Below, one piece after another: positions 40,501 through 48,646 of a stretch of DNA of 64,000 nucleotides (positions within the stretch are counted from its first letter, which is position 1; every line of letters starts with the position of its first letter). A program made the translations under genes and the position numbers. This DNA comes from a virus. The stretch is taken from IMG/VR virus record IMGVR_UViG_3300044634_002329, positions 55,986 to 119,985 of that record. One strand, written 5' to 3'. The notes beneath the pieces were generated by a model, which ran no database searches, had not been told where the DNA came from, and saw nothing but the letters and a program-made list of their open reading frames with translations.

Positions 40501-40808
40501 CTTATAACTTCTTATTATATGAAGCAATAAGAATGAGATCAGAAACATCTTCTTATATCTGGCTTCCTGATGCTTACCGTATTGTAAAATCACCTTCAGC
40601 TATTACCGGTACATTAGATAGAACTATAAAATTTATGGGTCAAATAATGCCTTGGAATATCACTGAAGAATATGAAAGAAAAACAGGAATATGGAATGCC
40701 GGTGATAATAAAGCATGGGCATACTTTTTAAGATTAATGGGTTATTCTGGATACAATTTAACTCCAGAAGAAGCAATCAAAAGTTTCAAATCTACATTCG
40801 TTAAATAA
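37542..40808 (+). CDS. Large crAss-like protein, companion of the virion RNA polymerase
   Basis: A 1088-aa protein whose ATG overlaps the upstream gene by 10 bases. The N-terminus (VSCPIKSSKEY) matches the opening of the giant polymerase protein (ITCPINDPEI). Residues about 10-290 are Glu/Lys-rich and helical. The C-terminal third carries a pattern I recognise from crAss-like giant proteins: FDKGTAQRFSLGRVALMYRK then VVPGYTRRF. A single hydrophobic helix (MGIIASTALIIMILEAAG, about residues 955-973) is followed by DDDED. No catalytic motif was identified. Position and conserved segments suggest it is ejected with or helps deliver the polymerase; the hydrophobic helix would suit membrane contact. 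Function is inferred. Confidence 0.65.
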   Translation: MSLVSCPIKSSKEYQDILAQANNNEEEALRLWNENEKLRDNPDLNETTEETTVEEEEDSPFKELIDKVILFLKKQLNDLKKKKLVDQTAKEKSLAELIANIEAAEGVQSINIFIDDAIKLSRQAEARLKTILANKENLTPHQMIEQLTSVNDFIKGYAIIDEIDKVDIEEFMNDETLITGIELSKMNPKSKIKEIKLIKDEINKQYIEKGIPLLAEFLSDFSPETLKEQGSKLIETAEKKIQEIEASSKTPEQKAKEIAPLQDRIDNILRSGGDKDSLIKSLKEATKDQGVLDFLLAPLISSPDSVLALFAKSIKRALQMAALKDIEFEKKITPEFQKYAKARGSQQNVKEFNKPLFEEVDYVYKDKNGKEVTIKRAAFVQKFDMNKYNKAQSELYKSLGEKPTDAKSLGAWKKRRNNWYRLNTQSVSKEKIAEIDQAKKKELTDKIITAEEYQTWLDEDRVKEITEPSDQYLNDKWLALYNIDGTPKNKLGDHHKFLLDQYLSDQKKLPVSQRPNFFVPSIEKTDADRLTSNSTKEFLKDKITDQFKLKSYDAASGITSLSNEDARFIPVYYNQVMDINDVSLDLTRSIMMFHSMTNKYEALNNYHGEISLMKAVIGNREVAKTNSKGKAIIDAFAEKNGLTDFIKKNGESYSEKHLNAFIDMVVYGEMQKAEDIFGISATKLTNSIMGFSAITTISMDVLKGTANSIQANIQVLIEANSGEFFGKKNLAKGKAKFWSKAAPAMVSDWGKPTPTSLYGQLHQLYDPMQGRYKDQYGKNVTATTANKLIRTDTLFFNQHFGELEIATTTLYALMDNTMVKTNDGREITLLAAYEEFGVNDIFDKTDFTLNKQLDLQDRIHALNKRMHGVYNDFDKGTAQRFSLGRVALMYRKHVVPGYTRRFKKLGADQELGAYTEGYYRVFYDTVLKDLTKFKFNIVKNWSTYDSFEQANIKRVIAEMGIIASTALIIMILEAAGDDDEDLKTNFAYNFLLYEAIRMRSETSSYIWLPDAYRIVKSPSAITGTLDRTIKFMGQIMPWNITEEYERKTGIWNAGDNKAWAYFLRLMGYSGYNLTPEEAIKSFKSTFVK

Positions 40809-40814
40809 CACACA

Positions 40815-40952
40815 ATGGCAAAAACAACAGCAGCAGGAAAAACTCTTGCAACAATTAAAAAGTCTAGACCAGGTATTCATTCTAAAAATAATACCTCTAA
40901 GCTTACTTCTTCAAAGAATTATAAAAAAGCTTATAAAGGTCAAGGCCGTTAA
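40815..40952 (+). CDS. Small basic conserved phage protein (45 aa)
   Basis: ATG at 40815 follows the upstream stop by six bases; it ends with TAA at 40950-40952. The product is strongly basic: it contains GKTLATIKKSRPGIHSKNN and ends with NYKKAYKGQGR. I recognise this kind of tiny Lys/Arg-rich protein, with SRPG and a GQGR tail, as recurrent at the end of crAss-like structural arms. It could bind nucleic acid or be a minor virion protein; no function is established from sequence. It is the last gene before the convergent terminator. Confidence 0.75.
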   Translation: MAKTTAAGKTLATIKKSRPGIHSKNNTSKLTSSKNYKKAYKGQGR

Positions 40953-40953
40953 G

Positions 40954-40982
40954 AAAAAAAAAAGGGGACCATTACAGTCCCC
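40954..40982. terminator. Terminator between convergent structural and replication arms
   Basis: GGGGAC (40964-40969) pairs with GTCCCC (40977-40982) around a 7-base loop. On the - strand it is followed by ten T residues (complement of the A-run 40954-40963), a strong intrinsic terminator. On the + strand the tail is only moderately T-rich. The TAA of the - strand gene ending at 40972 lies in the loop. Confidence 0.85.
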
Positions 40983-41325
40983 CTATTTCTATATCCATCA
41001 ATTGACAGAATAATCTTTTTGTCTCAGCTTCTACAGCTTCTTTTGGCCACTTTTTTTCTGTATCATCCCAGTGTTTAGTATCAAAACCAAATATCCAATA
41101 ATTACGTGGTATTTCTGGACGACCTACAAACAGTCCAGGAATATCATTCATTTCTGAATAAGTTAATCCACCATGAACATCTATATCATCAACATCACTG
41201 TAATCTACTCCCCATAAAGGATGAGAAGGGGGAACAGCTACATAACCATTCCCCCATCCATTTGGTAATTTTTGATTTAGTTTTACTGATTTAAATTCAA
41301 AACCTTTAACTACAAACCATTTCAT
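40972..41325 (-). CDS. Conserved phage protein of unknown function (117 aa)
   Basis: A compact acidic protein with patterns such as NGYVAVPPSHPLWG, DIDVHGGLTYSE and WIFGFDTKHWDDT, which I recognise as a widespread phage hypothetical family without an established role. Conserved His, Asp and Trp residues might form an active or ligand site, but nothing is proven. It is the last gene of the - strand arm: its stop codon sits within the loop of the terminator. The start overlaps the upstream stop as ATGA, indicating coupling with the 60-aa gene before it. Confidence 0.75.
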   Translation of the reverse strand: MKWFVVKGFEFKSVKLNQKLPNGWGNGYVAVPPSHPLWGVDYSDVDDIDVHGGLTYSEMNDIPGLFVGRPEIPRNYWIFGFDTKHWDDTEKKWPKEAVEAETKRLFCQLMDIEIGGL

Positions 41326-41504
41326 TTCATTTTAATAAATTTATTAAGTTTAGGTAAATCTTTTTCAGTTAAACCTTGTAAGTTTATAATACATACTTTA
41401 AACATACCCTCGTCAGTTTTTTTATTTTTACTGACTAATGCATACTCCATATCTAATGATACGTATTTAATGTATACATCTTCACCTTCATATTGTACTT
41501 TCAT
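41322..41504 (-). CDS. Small unknown protein (60 aa)
   Basis: Not recognised. The short product has alternating hydrophobic and charged residues (YEGEDVYIKYVSLDMEYALV) suggesting a small beta fold, and ends FIKMK. Both ends overlap neighbours by four bases (ATGA), exactly as other genes of this operon do, which supports it being real. No motif, signal peptide or membrane helix is visible. Confidence 0.65.
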   Translation of the reverse strand: MKVQYEGEDVYIKYVSLDMEYALVSKNKKTDEGMFKVCIINLQGLTEKDLPKLNKFIKMK

Positions 41505-41878
41505 AAGAACTGTTTAATGTTTGGTTTAAAATAATTAAGACCTTTTAAAATCTTACCATCTCCTCTAAGAACAGGTTTTCCGTCATCACCTAGTTTACTC
41601 ATATTACTAGCTTGTATTTCAGCAAATACATCTTCAATAATATGTTGCATGCCATGCTTAAGAATGGTACCACAAAGAATATAAAGTTGATCACCTAAAG
41701 CATCTGCAACCTCAACCAGGTCTTTTGCATGACATGCGTCTAAGTATTCATCATTTTCTTCTTTCATAAGAGTGTGTCTTAAATCAAACTCACTATGAGA
41801 TATTAATCTTGGAGATTCTCCATTTTCTTGTCCAAAGGCTACGTGGAATTTTTCCACACTTTCTAATTGTTTTTTCAT
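41501..41878 (-). CDS. MazG/HisE-like nucleotide pyrophosphohydrolase
   Basis: A 125-aa all-helical protein with the metal-binding signature of the all-alpha NTP pyrophosphatase superfamily: E40-E41-x-x-E44 in the first helix and E56-x-x-D59 in the second, followed by ALGDQLYILCGTILKHG. Members hydrolyse nucleoside triphosphates or phosphoribosyl-ATP to the monophosphate and pyrophosphate. In phages they may clean the nucleotide pool or lower alarmone levels; the substrate here cannot be read from sequence. It overlaps the downstream gene by four bases. Confidence 0.8.
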   Translation of the reverse strand: MKKQLESVEKFHVAFGQENGESPRLISHSEFDLRHTLMKEENDEYLDACHAKDLVEVADALGDQLYILCGTILKHGMQHIIEDVFAEIQASNMSKLGDDGKPVLRGDGKILKGLNYFKPNIKQFL

Positions 41879-41887
41879 GATACAAAT

Positions 41888-43078
41888 TTAGAAAAAGTCA
41901 GGAATATTTTCATCCTCCTCTTCCTCATACTTGTCTATTAAATCAAATGTTTCTTCTAATTCAAAATCATGACCTACACAAGGAGGAACTGGTACCTTAA
42001 AAGTATTACCTACAGCATCAGTGTAAACTATTTCTTCATCTACAATTGTAGCAATCTTTAAAGGTTCTTCATCAGTTGTCCAAATTTCATTTTCTACAAT
42101 TACATGATCTTCTTCAGCTTTATTATCATCTAGAATAATTTCCTCAGACTGGTGCACAACTGGTTCTATTTCTACCTCTTCTTGCACCGGTGGAAATGCA
42201 TCATTTGGTGTAAGAGGATACTGGGCTTGCAATACAGAATCATCACCTGTTTCTTCAGCAATCTGTACAAGAAGATTTGTTTGATTTTCAGGTTCTCCAT
42301 AGTTAGATGCTAATAGATCTACTATAGGTGTATCTTCTACTACAGGAACTACAACAGGTACAGGGGTGAAGTTACCAACTGTACTAATAAAGTAATGTAG
42401 TATTCTTTGTTCTTCTAACCATGTTTTAGGATGAGATGATTGTAAAGCAAGTGTAACATAACAATAGAATGCCCAAAGACTATCTGTACTAGCATATACA
42501 TGACTTGGTTTATCCATTTGTTGTCTAACCATACTAGCTTGTTCAGTAGTAAGAATTTGATATTCTGCAAATAAAATACCTAACATTTGAGCTTGTCTTC
42601 TTTTATTTAAAGACACACCTTCCATAGTTTGTTTATCATGTACCAATTGATTATAGTACATATGAGCATTTGCAATTTGAGAATCTATAGTCTGTTGTGT
42701 CTCAACATCAGCAGTCCCTGTATGTTTTCTAGTCCATGTACTAATATCACCAGACACCATTACAGTTTCTGTCTTATTAATATAGGCACCAATCAAACAT
42801 TTAAATTTTACTTGTTTGTTGTAACTGTTTGTCCAAGCAAACATCATTGACAACTCAGGATCACTATTATAATTTAACTTATAAATTCCTTGAGCAATTT
42901 GCCCATCTGCAGTACTTCTGTATTCCTCATCTACAATAACAAAACCAGCAGCTAATAACTGTTGTTTTGAATAATCAATAACAAATTTGTGGCTAATAGT
43001 TGTATAACTAGCAGCATGATTTGGCAACGGAACACTAATTAAGTCTCCCATTGCACAATTTTGTATTTTCTTTGGCAT
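41888..43078 (-). CDS. DUF932-like phage protein with acidic SSB-like C-terminal tail
   Basis: A 396-aa protein. The N-terminal 240 residues (SHKFVIDYSKQQLLAAGF, ELSMMFAWTNSYNKQVKFKC, VSGDISTWTRKHTG) resemble the DUF932 / plasmid-like family common in phages. The remaining region is Glu/Asp/Val-rich and probably disordered, ending EEEDENIPDFF, which looks like the acidic tip of single-strand DNA-binding proteins that recruits replication partners. It lies one base from the DNA polymerase stop. A replication-associated role is inferred from the tail and the neighbour; the DUF932 match is by pattern only. Confidence 0.65.
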   Translation of the reverse strand: MPKKIQNCAMGDLISVPLPNHAASYTTISHKFVIDYSKQQLLAAGFVIVDEEYRSTADGQIAQGIYKLNYNSDPELSMMFAWTNSYNKQVKFKCLIGAYINKTETVMVSGDISTWTRKHTGTADVETQQTIDSQIANAHMYYNQLVHDKQTMEGVSLNKRRQAQMLGILFAEYQILTTEQASMVRQQMDKPSHVYASTDSLWAFYCYVTLALQSSHPKTWLEEQRILHYFISTVGNFTPVPVVVPVVEDTPIVDLLASNYGEPENQTNLLVQIAEETGDDSVLQAQYPLTPNDAFPPVQEEVEIEPVVHQSEEIILDDNKAEEDHVIVENEIWTTDEEPLKIATIVDEEIVYTDAVGNTFKVPVPPCVGHDFELEETFDLIDKYEEEEDENIPDFF

Positions 43079-43079
43079 T

Positions 43080-45017
43080 TTAAAATAATTTTGATTGTTG
43101 GATTTTAGGTGATAAACCTTCTATTTCTTTATTTATTTTTTGTAAATAATAATCATAGTTGATATTATATTCAGAAATATCTTTTTCTTTATGATCAATG
43201 TACAAAGTTTGAAGCCATCTACCGGCTTCCACTTGAATTTTTCTACCATCACTATTATTAACTTTAAGAATTTTACTTCCATTTTTAGAAATATAATATC
43301 TTAATGTATGTTGTAGTTCTGTAGTAGTATATTCACCTTTTACTACTTTATGTTCTACAAAGTGCCAGGCACCTTTAATTTTTACACCACTACAATAATC
43401 AAAAATATTAGTACTGGATTTTAAATATGTTTTTGGATCAATACCATTAACAAAATAATTATAAATAGCTTTAGCTACAATTAAGTTACTTTTGTTTTTA
43501 TGTAAATGAGAATACTTATGTTTTTCTAAGTCTTCCCATTCAAATCTACCTTTACATTTAGCTTTACCATCTGTATAAACACTGATATAATTATTAACAT
43601 CCCAGATGTACATAGCTTTATAATCAGCATACTCTAGTGTTAACTTAGTAAGTACTTCCCATTCTTTACAAATCTCTTCATATATAGGTAAGTATTCTTT
43701 TTTAAACCTAAAAGTGGCACCATCTGTATTTGTTTGTAACAACATAGCATCTGGTATTCTAATTAATAATTTTTCAACAAGCATACTTAATAAAAGCTGA
43801 CCATTAATTGTAGTTTGTAAAGTATAAGAAGTGTCATATAACCAAGAGTATTCTGAATTACTATTACCATAACTTGCATTAGCAGCTTCTTTAAACCCTT
43901 CAATAATAGCCATGTCTCTTTGATCTTTAGGTTTAGCTTTTTCACCTAACCTTACATCTACAATATCTTCTTTATATACTTGAAAAAACTCCTTTCCTAA
44001 ATGTGCCGGATACATTCCATTAACACATGCTATACTAGGATATAGTGATGCTACATCTAAGTCTTTAATAATATACTCATCATCTGCTAAATAGATCCCA
44101 GGACTAATGCATTGATGTATACCACCGGCCCCATAGAAAAATTCATAACCTTTAAATCTTAGTTGATATTTAAAATCATTCTTGGTATCATATATAATTT
44201 TTGGCTTTAGTTTTTCAAAAAACATTTGAAAAGGTGCAGTCTCAAACTTTACATAAGGAAATAATATATCAGATATTAATACACCATTCCTATAAGTTCT
44301 ACTTTCTCTTACATCTTTTTTTTCTTTACCTGTAGCTTCACAATATAGTTTTAACAATAGTTCACTACCTAATCTTGTATTAGAATAATTATAACAATTT
44401 AAACCATATTTATTTTTAATCTTAATTCTTACATCAATTAACGGTTTAGATAAAACCATTATCTCTTTAGTTGACTCAACATCATTAATACAATAATTAA
44501 CTACTTGATCAACTTCTTCTTGAGTATATACTTTGGTTGTATGATGAATTGGCATGTCTTGCAACTTTAACCAATCCATACTAAACTGAGCCCACTTTAA
44601 AGAAGTTCTTTTATTAGCATTATCCCAGTGATTTATTTTAAATACATCAAGTTGTTGAATACTCAGTTTCCATTCTGGATACTTAGAAAATTCATTATTT
44701 CTACTTTTAGAAATTGTATCTTGTGCTATATCATAAAGATGTGTAACTAAATCTTCAGTTGTACATTTTAAAAAATACTTTTCACTTTGTATAATTTCTT
44801 GAATAATTTGTGAGTCAAAACTTAAACCATTAAATGATACATGCCATTCAGATAGCTCAATGTTTCTTTTTAGAAAAGTAATTAATTCTCTAATATCATT
44901 TCTTTTAGTAGGAGGATGTACAATAAAAGTCTTAGTTGTACTTGTTTTATAATCTTGGAATACAGCAACAAAAAGATTTTTCATTGTCTCTAAATCCATT
45001 ACCCAATGTGTTCTCAT
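43080..45017 (-). CDS. Family B DNA polymerase with 3'-5' exonuclease domain
   Basis: A 645-aa replicative polymerase. Exonuclease motifs: D8-L-E10, SFNGLSFDSQ (N63, D68) and Y175-C-I-N-D179. Polymerase motif A is D321VASLYPS, motif B is K376EAANASYG, and motif C is Q428TNTDG433, where the usual first Asp of DTD is Asn. The protein is short for the family but has all regions in order. Its start overlaps the Cys-rich gene upstream as ATGA. It would copy the phage genome with primase and helicase encoded further upstream in the same arm. The Asn in motif C is probably a lineage feature because motif A and the second motif C Asp are intact. Confidence 0.93.
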   Translation of the reverse strand: MRTHWVMDLETMKNLFVAVFQDYKTSTTKTFIVHPPTKRNDIRELITFLKRNIELSEWHVSFNGLSFDSQIIQEIIQSEKYFLKCTTEDLVTHLYDIAQDTISKSRNNEFSKYPEWKLSIQQLDVFKINHWDNANKRTSLKWAQFSMDWLKLQDMPIHHTTKVYTQEEVDQVVNYCINDVESTKEIMVLSKPLIDVRIKIKNKYGLNCYNYSNTRLGSELLLKLYCEATGKEKKDVRESRTYRNGVLISDILFPYVKFETAPFQMFFEKLKPKIIYDTKNDFKYQLRFKGYEFFYGAGGIHQCISPGIYLADDEYIIKDLDVASLYPSIACVNGMYPAHLGKEFFQVYKEDIVDVRLGEKAKPKDQRDMAIIEGFKEAANASYGNSNSEYSWLYDTSYTLQTTINGQLLLSMLVEKLLIRIPDAMLLQTNTDGATFRFKKEYLPIYEEICKEWEVLTKLTLEYADYKAMYIWDVNNYISVYTDGKAKCKGRFEWEDLEKHKYSHLHKNKSNLIVAKAIYNYFVNGIDPKTYLKSSTNIFDYCSGVKIKGAWHFVEHKVVKGEYTTTELQHTLRYYISKNGSKILKVNNSDGRKIQVEAGRWLQTLYIDHKEKDISEYNINYDYYLQKINKEIEGLSPKIQQSKLF

Positions 45018-45244
45018 GGCAGTTTTGTAAATAAACCTTCGTGAATAGGATCTTGTAATTTTTTAGTATTAATATATACTTTTGTTTGACTAGGCATTCT
45101 AGCTTCACATTTACTGCAATGCTCAACTCTTTCTGAATGACTTGGACTACAACAATCACATTTAATTGGAAAGCTGAAGTAGGTAATTCTTAATGGACCT
45201 TCATCACAACAATAGTAACATGGTCCCCATGGCATATCTCCCAT
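45014..45244 (-). CDS. Small Cys-rich zinc-binding-like protein (76 aa)
   Basis: Contains several Cys pairs (CYYCC, CDCC, CSKC) spaced like a double zinc ribbon or knuckle, so it probably binds zinc. It overlaps the DNA polymerase start by four bases and would be co-translated with it. A terminator lies just upstream, so this gene probably starts a transcription unit running into the polymerase. No family was recognised. Confidence 0.7.
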   Translation of the reverse strand: MGDMPWGPCYYCCDEGPLRITYFSFPIKCDCCSPSHSERVEHCSKCEARMPSQTKVYINTKKLQDPIHEGLFTKLP

Positions 45245-45286
45245 AATCTTGATGTTCAGTTAAGCTGTCCCCCCAATTTAGTGAAT

Positions 45287-45324
45287 AAAAAAGAGGAGTA
45301 GTTGATTAACATCTACCCCTCTTT
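45287..45324 (-). terminator. Intrinsic terminator downstream of the 123-aa gene
   Basis: On the - strand a 12-base stem (AAAGAGGGGTAG / CTACTCCTCTTT, one G-U pair; 45313-45324 with 45290-45301) closes an 11-base loop and is followed by a T-run. The + strand side is also T-rich, but no + gene ends here. Confidence 0.85.
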
Positions 45325-45338
45325 AGTTTTTATTTTAA

Positions 45339-45710
45339 TTATGCTTTTTCAGTCATGAATGACTTGTAATCAAAAGTACTTCCATTGACACACATAGTAG
45401 TTAAAATAATATCTACAGCTTCCATGTCTTCAATATAGTATTCTTGAAAAGTTTCAATGGACTTTCTTTCTTCTTTGAATTGTCTTCCATTTGGTCTTTT
45501 TGTTTTACATACTGTTGGATCACCATTATCATCCATTTTAGGTAACATGTGTAATGCAGTTTTTGTAATTTTACTAATAGCTACAAAAACTTTTTGTCCT
45601 GGATCCCAGATACATTCTACATAAGGGCTTTCATTAGTTACAGGTACTGTTCTAAATGTTTGTTCGTCATTCCATGTAGATTTTACAAGGATCATTGAAT
45701 CTTTACTCAT
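45339..45710 (-). CDS. Conserved crAss-like hypothetical protein (123 aa)
   Basis: Begins SKDSMILVKSTWNDEQTFRTV, with further patterns SPYVECIWDP and LHMLPKMDDNGDP and a later NGRQFKEERK. I recognise these as a conserved hypothetical of Bacteroidota phages without a known function. Fold appears mixed alpha/beta with an acidic C-terminal helix. It ends just before a strong terminator and starts 27 bases after the previous gene stop, so it is the final gene of that transcription unit. Confidence 0.7.
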   Translation of the reverse strand: MSKDSMILVKSTWNDEQTFRTVPVTNESPYVECIWDPGQKVFVAISKITKTALHMLPKMDDNGDPTVCKTKRPNGRQFKEERKSIETFQEYYIEDMEAVDIILTTMCVNGSTFDYKSFMTEKA

Positions 45711-45737
45711 TGTGTTGGTTTTAAAAATTAGTACAAA

Positions 45738-46304
45738 TTAATCTAATATTTCTATCTTTTCCAAATTTGTAACCTGTAATGTTAAATTTTCTTTTTCTAA
45801 ATCTGGTGCATTGCACAATTCTCCTACTGATTGTAGTAGATTAGTGTCCACATCTAGAATTTTAGAATATTTTTCAAAATACATATCCGGAAATAAATAA
45901 CTCTCAATGTAATCATAATTAACTGAATTTTTTTGAAAAAAATCTCTTATTATTCGCTTTACTTTTATATTAATTTTGCTGTAATGTCCATTTAAAAAAT
46001 GAACCCAATCATCACTTAAATCAGAAAAATCAAATATAAATACTGTTTCTTCTTCTGATACCTTTTTGTAATCAGCAAGTCTGGAATGTTTCAATAAAAA
46101 ATGTTCTTCAAAATATTTATATTCTTTTACATTCTTTGTTGAATACACACAGACTAATTTCATATCCTCGGATTTAACCTCATCTCCCCATGAGAGATAA
46201 GTTTGTGCTGGTACAACACTTGATCCTTTTTTAATGCCTAAGATCGGATATAAGAATACCTTAGACTTTTGAAAATACCCATTGTAAAGCGAATTAATGC
46301 CCAT
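45738..46304 (-). CDS. Conserved hypothetical protein (188 aa)
   Basis: N-terminus INSLYNGYFQKSKVFLYPIL followed by GIKKGSSVVPAQTYLSW is, to my recollection, conserved among crAss-like phages. No catalytic motif, signal peptide or membrane helix is evident; many aromatic residues and Lys/Asp suggest a soluble mixed fold. It follows the PD-(D/E)XK nuclease gene by three bases in the same operon, so it may act in replication or recombination; this is only context. Confidence 0.65.
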   Translation of the reverse strand: MGINSLYNGYFQKSKVFLYPILGIKKGSSVVPAQTYLSWGDEVKSEDMKLVCVYSTKNVKEYKYFEEHFLLKHSRLADYKKVSEEETVFIFDFSDLSDDWVHFLNGHYSKINIKVKRIIRDFFQKNSVNYDYIESYLFPDMYFEKYSKILDVDTNLLQSVGELCNAPDLEKENLTLQVTNLEKIEILD

Positions 46305-46307
46305 ATA

Positions 46308-47351
46308 TTATAATTTTACATTACCTAATGCTAATTCATATGGTAAAGTATAATCCCTATCACTATAGTGATAATCTACTATAGTTAATATTTCTTGGAA
46401 CTTTTCTTTCCATTGAATTAGGGTGTCTCTTGATACTTGGAAAGGATAAATTTGGTTATACTTATCTATTACAATAAAGGTAATAACAATTTTCCAATCT
46501 GCAGCATCCGGTAAATCTTTTATATAATTGACCCAACAAAGTTGCTCATACATTACTGCTTGTATCCAGTATTTATAATACTCAACTGCATTAGGAAAAT
46601 CCTGTAAAGGTTTACCCGTTGTTTTTAAGTCATTTACAAATAGAATTTTTGTATTATAATCAAGTACTACATTATCAAGAATCCCTTTAAATCCAAATTT
46701 GTATTTAGCAGGTTCTGTTTTTAATGCTTGTTCATTTAAAATTTTTATGTTTGGATCAACAACACCAATTTGTAATAACTGATTAACTACTAAGTTATTT
46801 CTTAATGCTAATACAGATTCATTACATGCATCTAATGTTAATTGATCTACAACTGTTTTGTTTTCTTTTGCTTTTAAAAAGTTAAAATATTCTTTGTTTT
46901 GTTCTGTAAGTACTTTGTCTAATCTTTTTTTGTCTCCAGTATTTGTTACATCTTTTTTATCATCTACTAAGCTTTGATATAAATTCATAACTTCTAACTG
47001 TGTAATGATTTGATCTTTGAAATCTTCAAGTTCTAATGTATCATTTTGTAAATCAAGATAATCATGTTTAAACAATGTATCTAGTAAAAGCCTGATATTA
47101 TCATTTGGCATTTTCCCAGGCATTACAATAAACTGATCTTTAAAGTTTTGTGGCTCTAATAATAAGCAATGTAAAACTCTTCCGGATACAAGATGTGCAT
47201 CAGTACTATCCTCTCTTTGTCTCAGTATGTAATGAGAATAAAACATACTTGGTGAAAACAATAATTTATTTATGCTACTGTAGCTAAAATAAAATGTTTC
47301 ATTATAAAATTTTTGTAGTTCATCAGAACCAGTCAATGTCATTAGACCCAT
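46308..47351 (-). CDS. PD-(D/E)XK exonuclease (RecE/Cas4-like)
   Basis: A 347-aa nuclease of the lambda-exonuclease/RecE-like group. Visible features: an N-terminal SYSSINKLLFSP-MFY helix typical of RecB-type domains, GRVLHCLLLEP with H61, KGILD with D226, NDLKTTG with D241 and K243, and the helix Q264AVMYEQL. These give the H, D, D, K set. It likely resects DNA ends for recombination together with the Sak4-like ATPase and the SSB candidate of this arm. The first ATG overlaps the upstream gene by 29 bases; a second ATG three codons later is possible. Confidence 0.85.
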   Translation of the reverse strand: MGLMTLTGSDELQKFYNETFYFSYSSINKLLFSPSMFYSHYILRQREDSTDAHLVSGRVLHCLLLEPQNFKDQFIVMPGKMPNDNIRLLLDTLFKHDYLDLQNDTLELEDFKDQIITQLEVMNLYQSLVDDKKDVTNTGDKKRLDKVLTEQNKEYFNFLKAKENKTVVDQLTLDACNESVLALRNNLVVNQLLQIGVVDPNIKILNEQALKTEPAKYKFGFKGILDNVVLDYNTKILFVNDLKTTGKPLQDFPNAVEYYKYWIQAVMYEQLCWVNYIKDLPDAADWKIVITFIVIDKYNQIYPFQVSRDTLIQWKEKFQEILTIVDYHYSDRDYTLPYELALGNVKL

Positions 47352-48630
47352 TAGTTTGTGTTATTTGATTGTTATTTGATACAGGTTTTATTTCTAATGG
47401 AGCTTCTATAGCTTCTTCAACAATAACTTCTTCAGAAATTTCATGTCCCTTAGACTCTTCTAAATGTCCCTTAGCTAAATCTTTTTCTAACTCTATTAAC
47501 TCTGACTTAAGTTCATTTCTTTCCATCATAGTAAATGCAGCTGCTATATCTTCATCAGACACTTCTTCTTCAACTTCTACAGGAACATAATCAGTATTAA
47601 CAGTTTTGTACTCATAGTTAGTATTAATATTAGCTAATTCTTCTTTTTCTAAAGTAATTACTTTAATTTTAAAATACTTAGAATCACCTCTATCTAAGAT
47701 ATCTTTATGAGAATGATTAAGAAGTATATCCAAATTTTCAGGAACAAACTGACCTTTATCTTTTAAGATGTCACATAAGTCATCAAGAGTATTACGGTGA
47801 AGAATGTTTCCGTTTAACCAACCTACTAAAGATTTAAAGTTCACATGAGTTCTTGTATGAGAATTATACATCTGCCCACTAAAGTCTTTAAACAGTAATA
47901 GCATGTAAGGTAAACTTGCAGAATACTTACAGTTAGCAAGGATCTCCATAGCTAAAACATGATTATCCTCATCTGTACTTTGAAACATTGTACTTAGTTG
48001 CTCAAACATTGGAGCATCAATAACACTTGCATCTTGACCATTAAGTTTATCTATAATGGTGGATTCTTCATAAATAGTTTTACCTTCAAATGCTTCAGAT
48101 AATTTAATAAAATCTTCTGAAATTGAAAGTATTTTATCGTGAGAAAACGGTACACCATTAGTTGCAATTGCCATAGCAAAAGGATGATCAACAGCAATAA
48201 ACTCATTTGTATAAAATTCTAATGCTGTTTTTAACTTTTCAATATAAATCTCATCTACAGTAAGAGTTTGATTTTCTAATGCATCAATTAAATACTTAGT
48301 TTCAATCTTATAACTCCAATTACTATCTGTTATTTTATCTGAAGTAGATTTATTTCCAAAAAACACAGTAGCTTCATTTGGATTTCTTACAGTTTTAATA
48401 CCATATGTAAGAGCTATTTCTTTAAACTTAACTCTTGGTACATTTACACCAGGTAGAAAATATACCTTATCACCTTTTTGAGGAATATATTCACTATTAT
48501 CTAAAGCAATAATGTCTCTATATTTAAAAGATCCTATTTTACTTTGCACATGTACTACAACATTGCTATGTTTATTAATCTCACCCCAAAAACCTAAGTT
48601 AGTAGTGATGTGTAATATTTGTTCTGTCAT
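47323..48630 (-). CDS. Conserved crAss-like protein with SSB-like acidic C-terminus
   Basis: A 435-aa protein with an ordered N-terminal 340 residues (YRDIIALDNSEYIPQKGDKV, FFLPGVNVPRVKF-like patterns, then helical DASVIDAPMFEQLSTMF) and a disordered Glu-rich tail ending SNDIDWF. That tip resembles the acidic-aromatic C-terminus of single-strand DNA-binding proteins. It lies between MoxR ATPase and the exonuclease gene, the latter overlapping it. A role in replication or recombination is inferred from the tail and position; I do not recognise a characterised family. Confidence 0.6.
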   Translation of the reverse strand: MTEQILHITTNLGFWGEINKHSNVVVHVQSKIGSFKYRDIIALDNSEYIPQKGDKVYFLPGVNVPRVKFKEIALTYGIKTVRNPNEATVFFGNKSTSDKITDSNWSYKIETKYLIDALENQTLTVDEIYIEKLKTALEFYTNEFIAVDHPFAMAIATNGVPFSHDKILSISEDFIKLSEAFEGKTIYEESTIIDKLNGQDASVIDAPMFEQLSTMFQSTDEDNHVLAMEILANCKYSASLPYMLLLFKDFSGQMYNSHTRTHVNFKSLVGWLNGNILHRNTLDDLCDILKDKGQFVPENLDILLNHSHKDILDRGDSKYFKIKVITLEKEELANINTNYEYKTVNTDYVPVEVEEEVSDEDIAAAFTMMERNELKSELIELEKDLAKGHLEESKGHEISEEVIVEEAIEAPLEIKPVSNNNQITQTNGSNDIDWF

Positions 48631-48646
48631 TTTTTTAATTTTAAAT

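Noticed and set aside
37542-40808. A second RNA polymerase catalytic motif in the 1088-aa protein (DFDKGT, DDDED)
   Set aside because: Neither matches DxDGD, and the context (AQRFSLGRV and a hydrophobic helix) is that of the companion protein, not a polymerase core.
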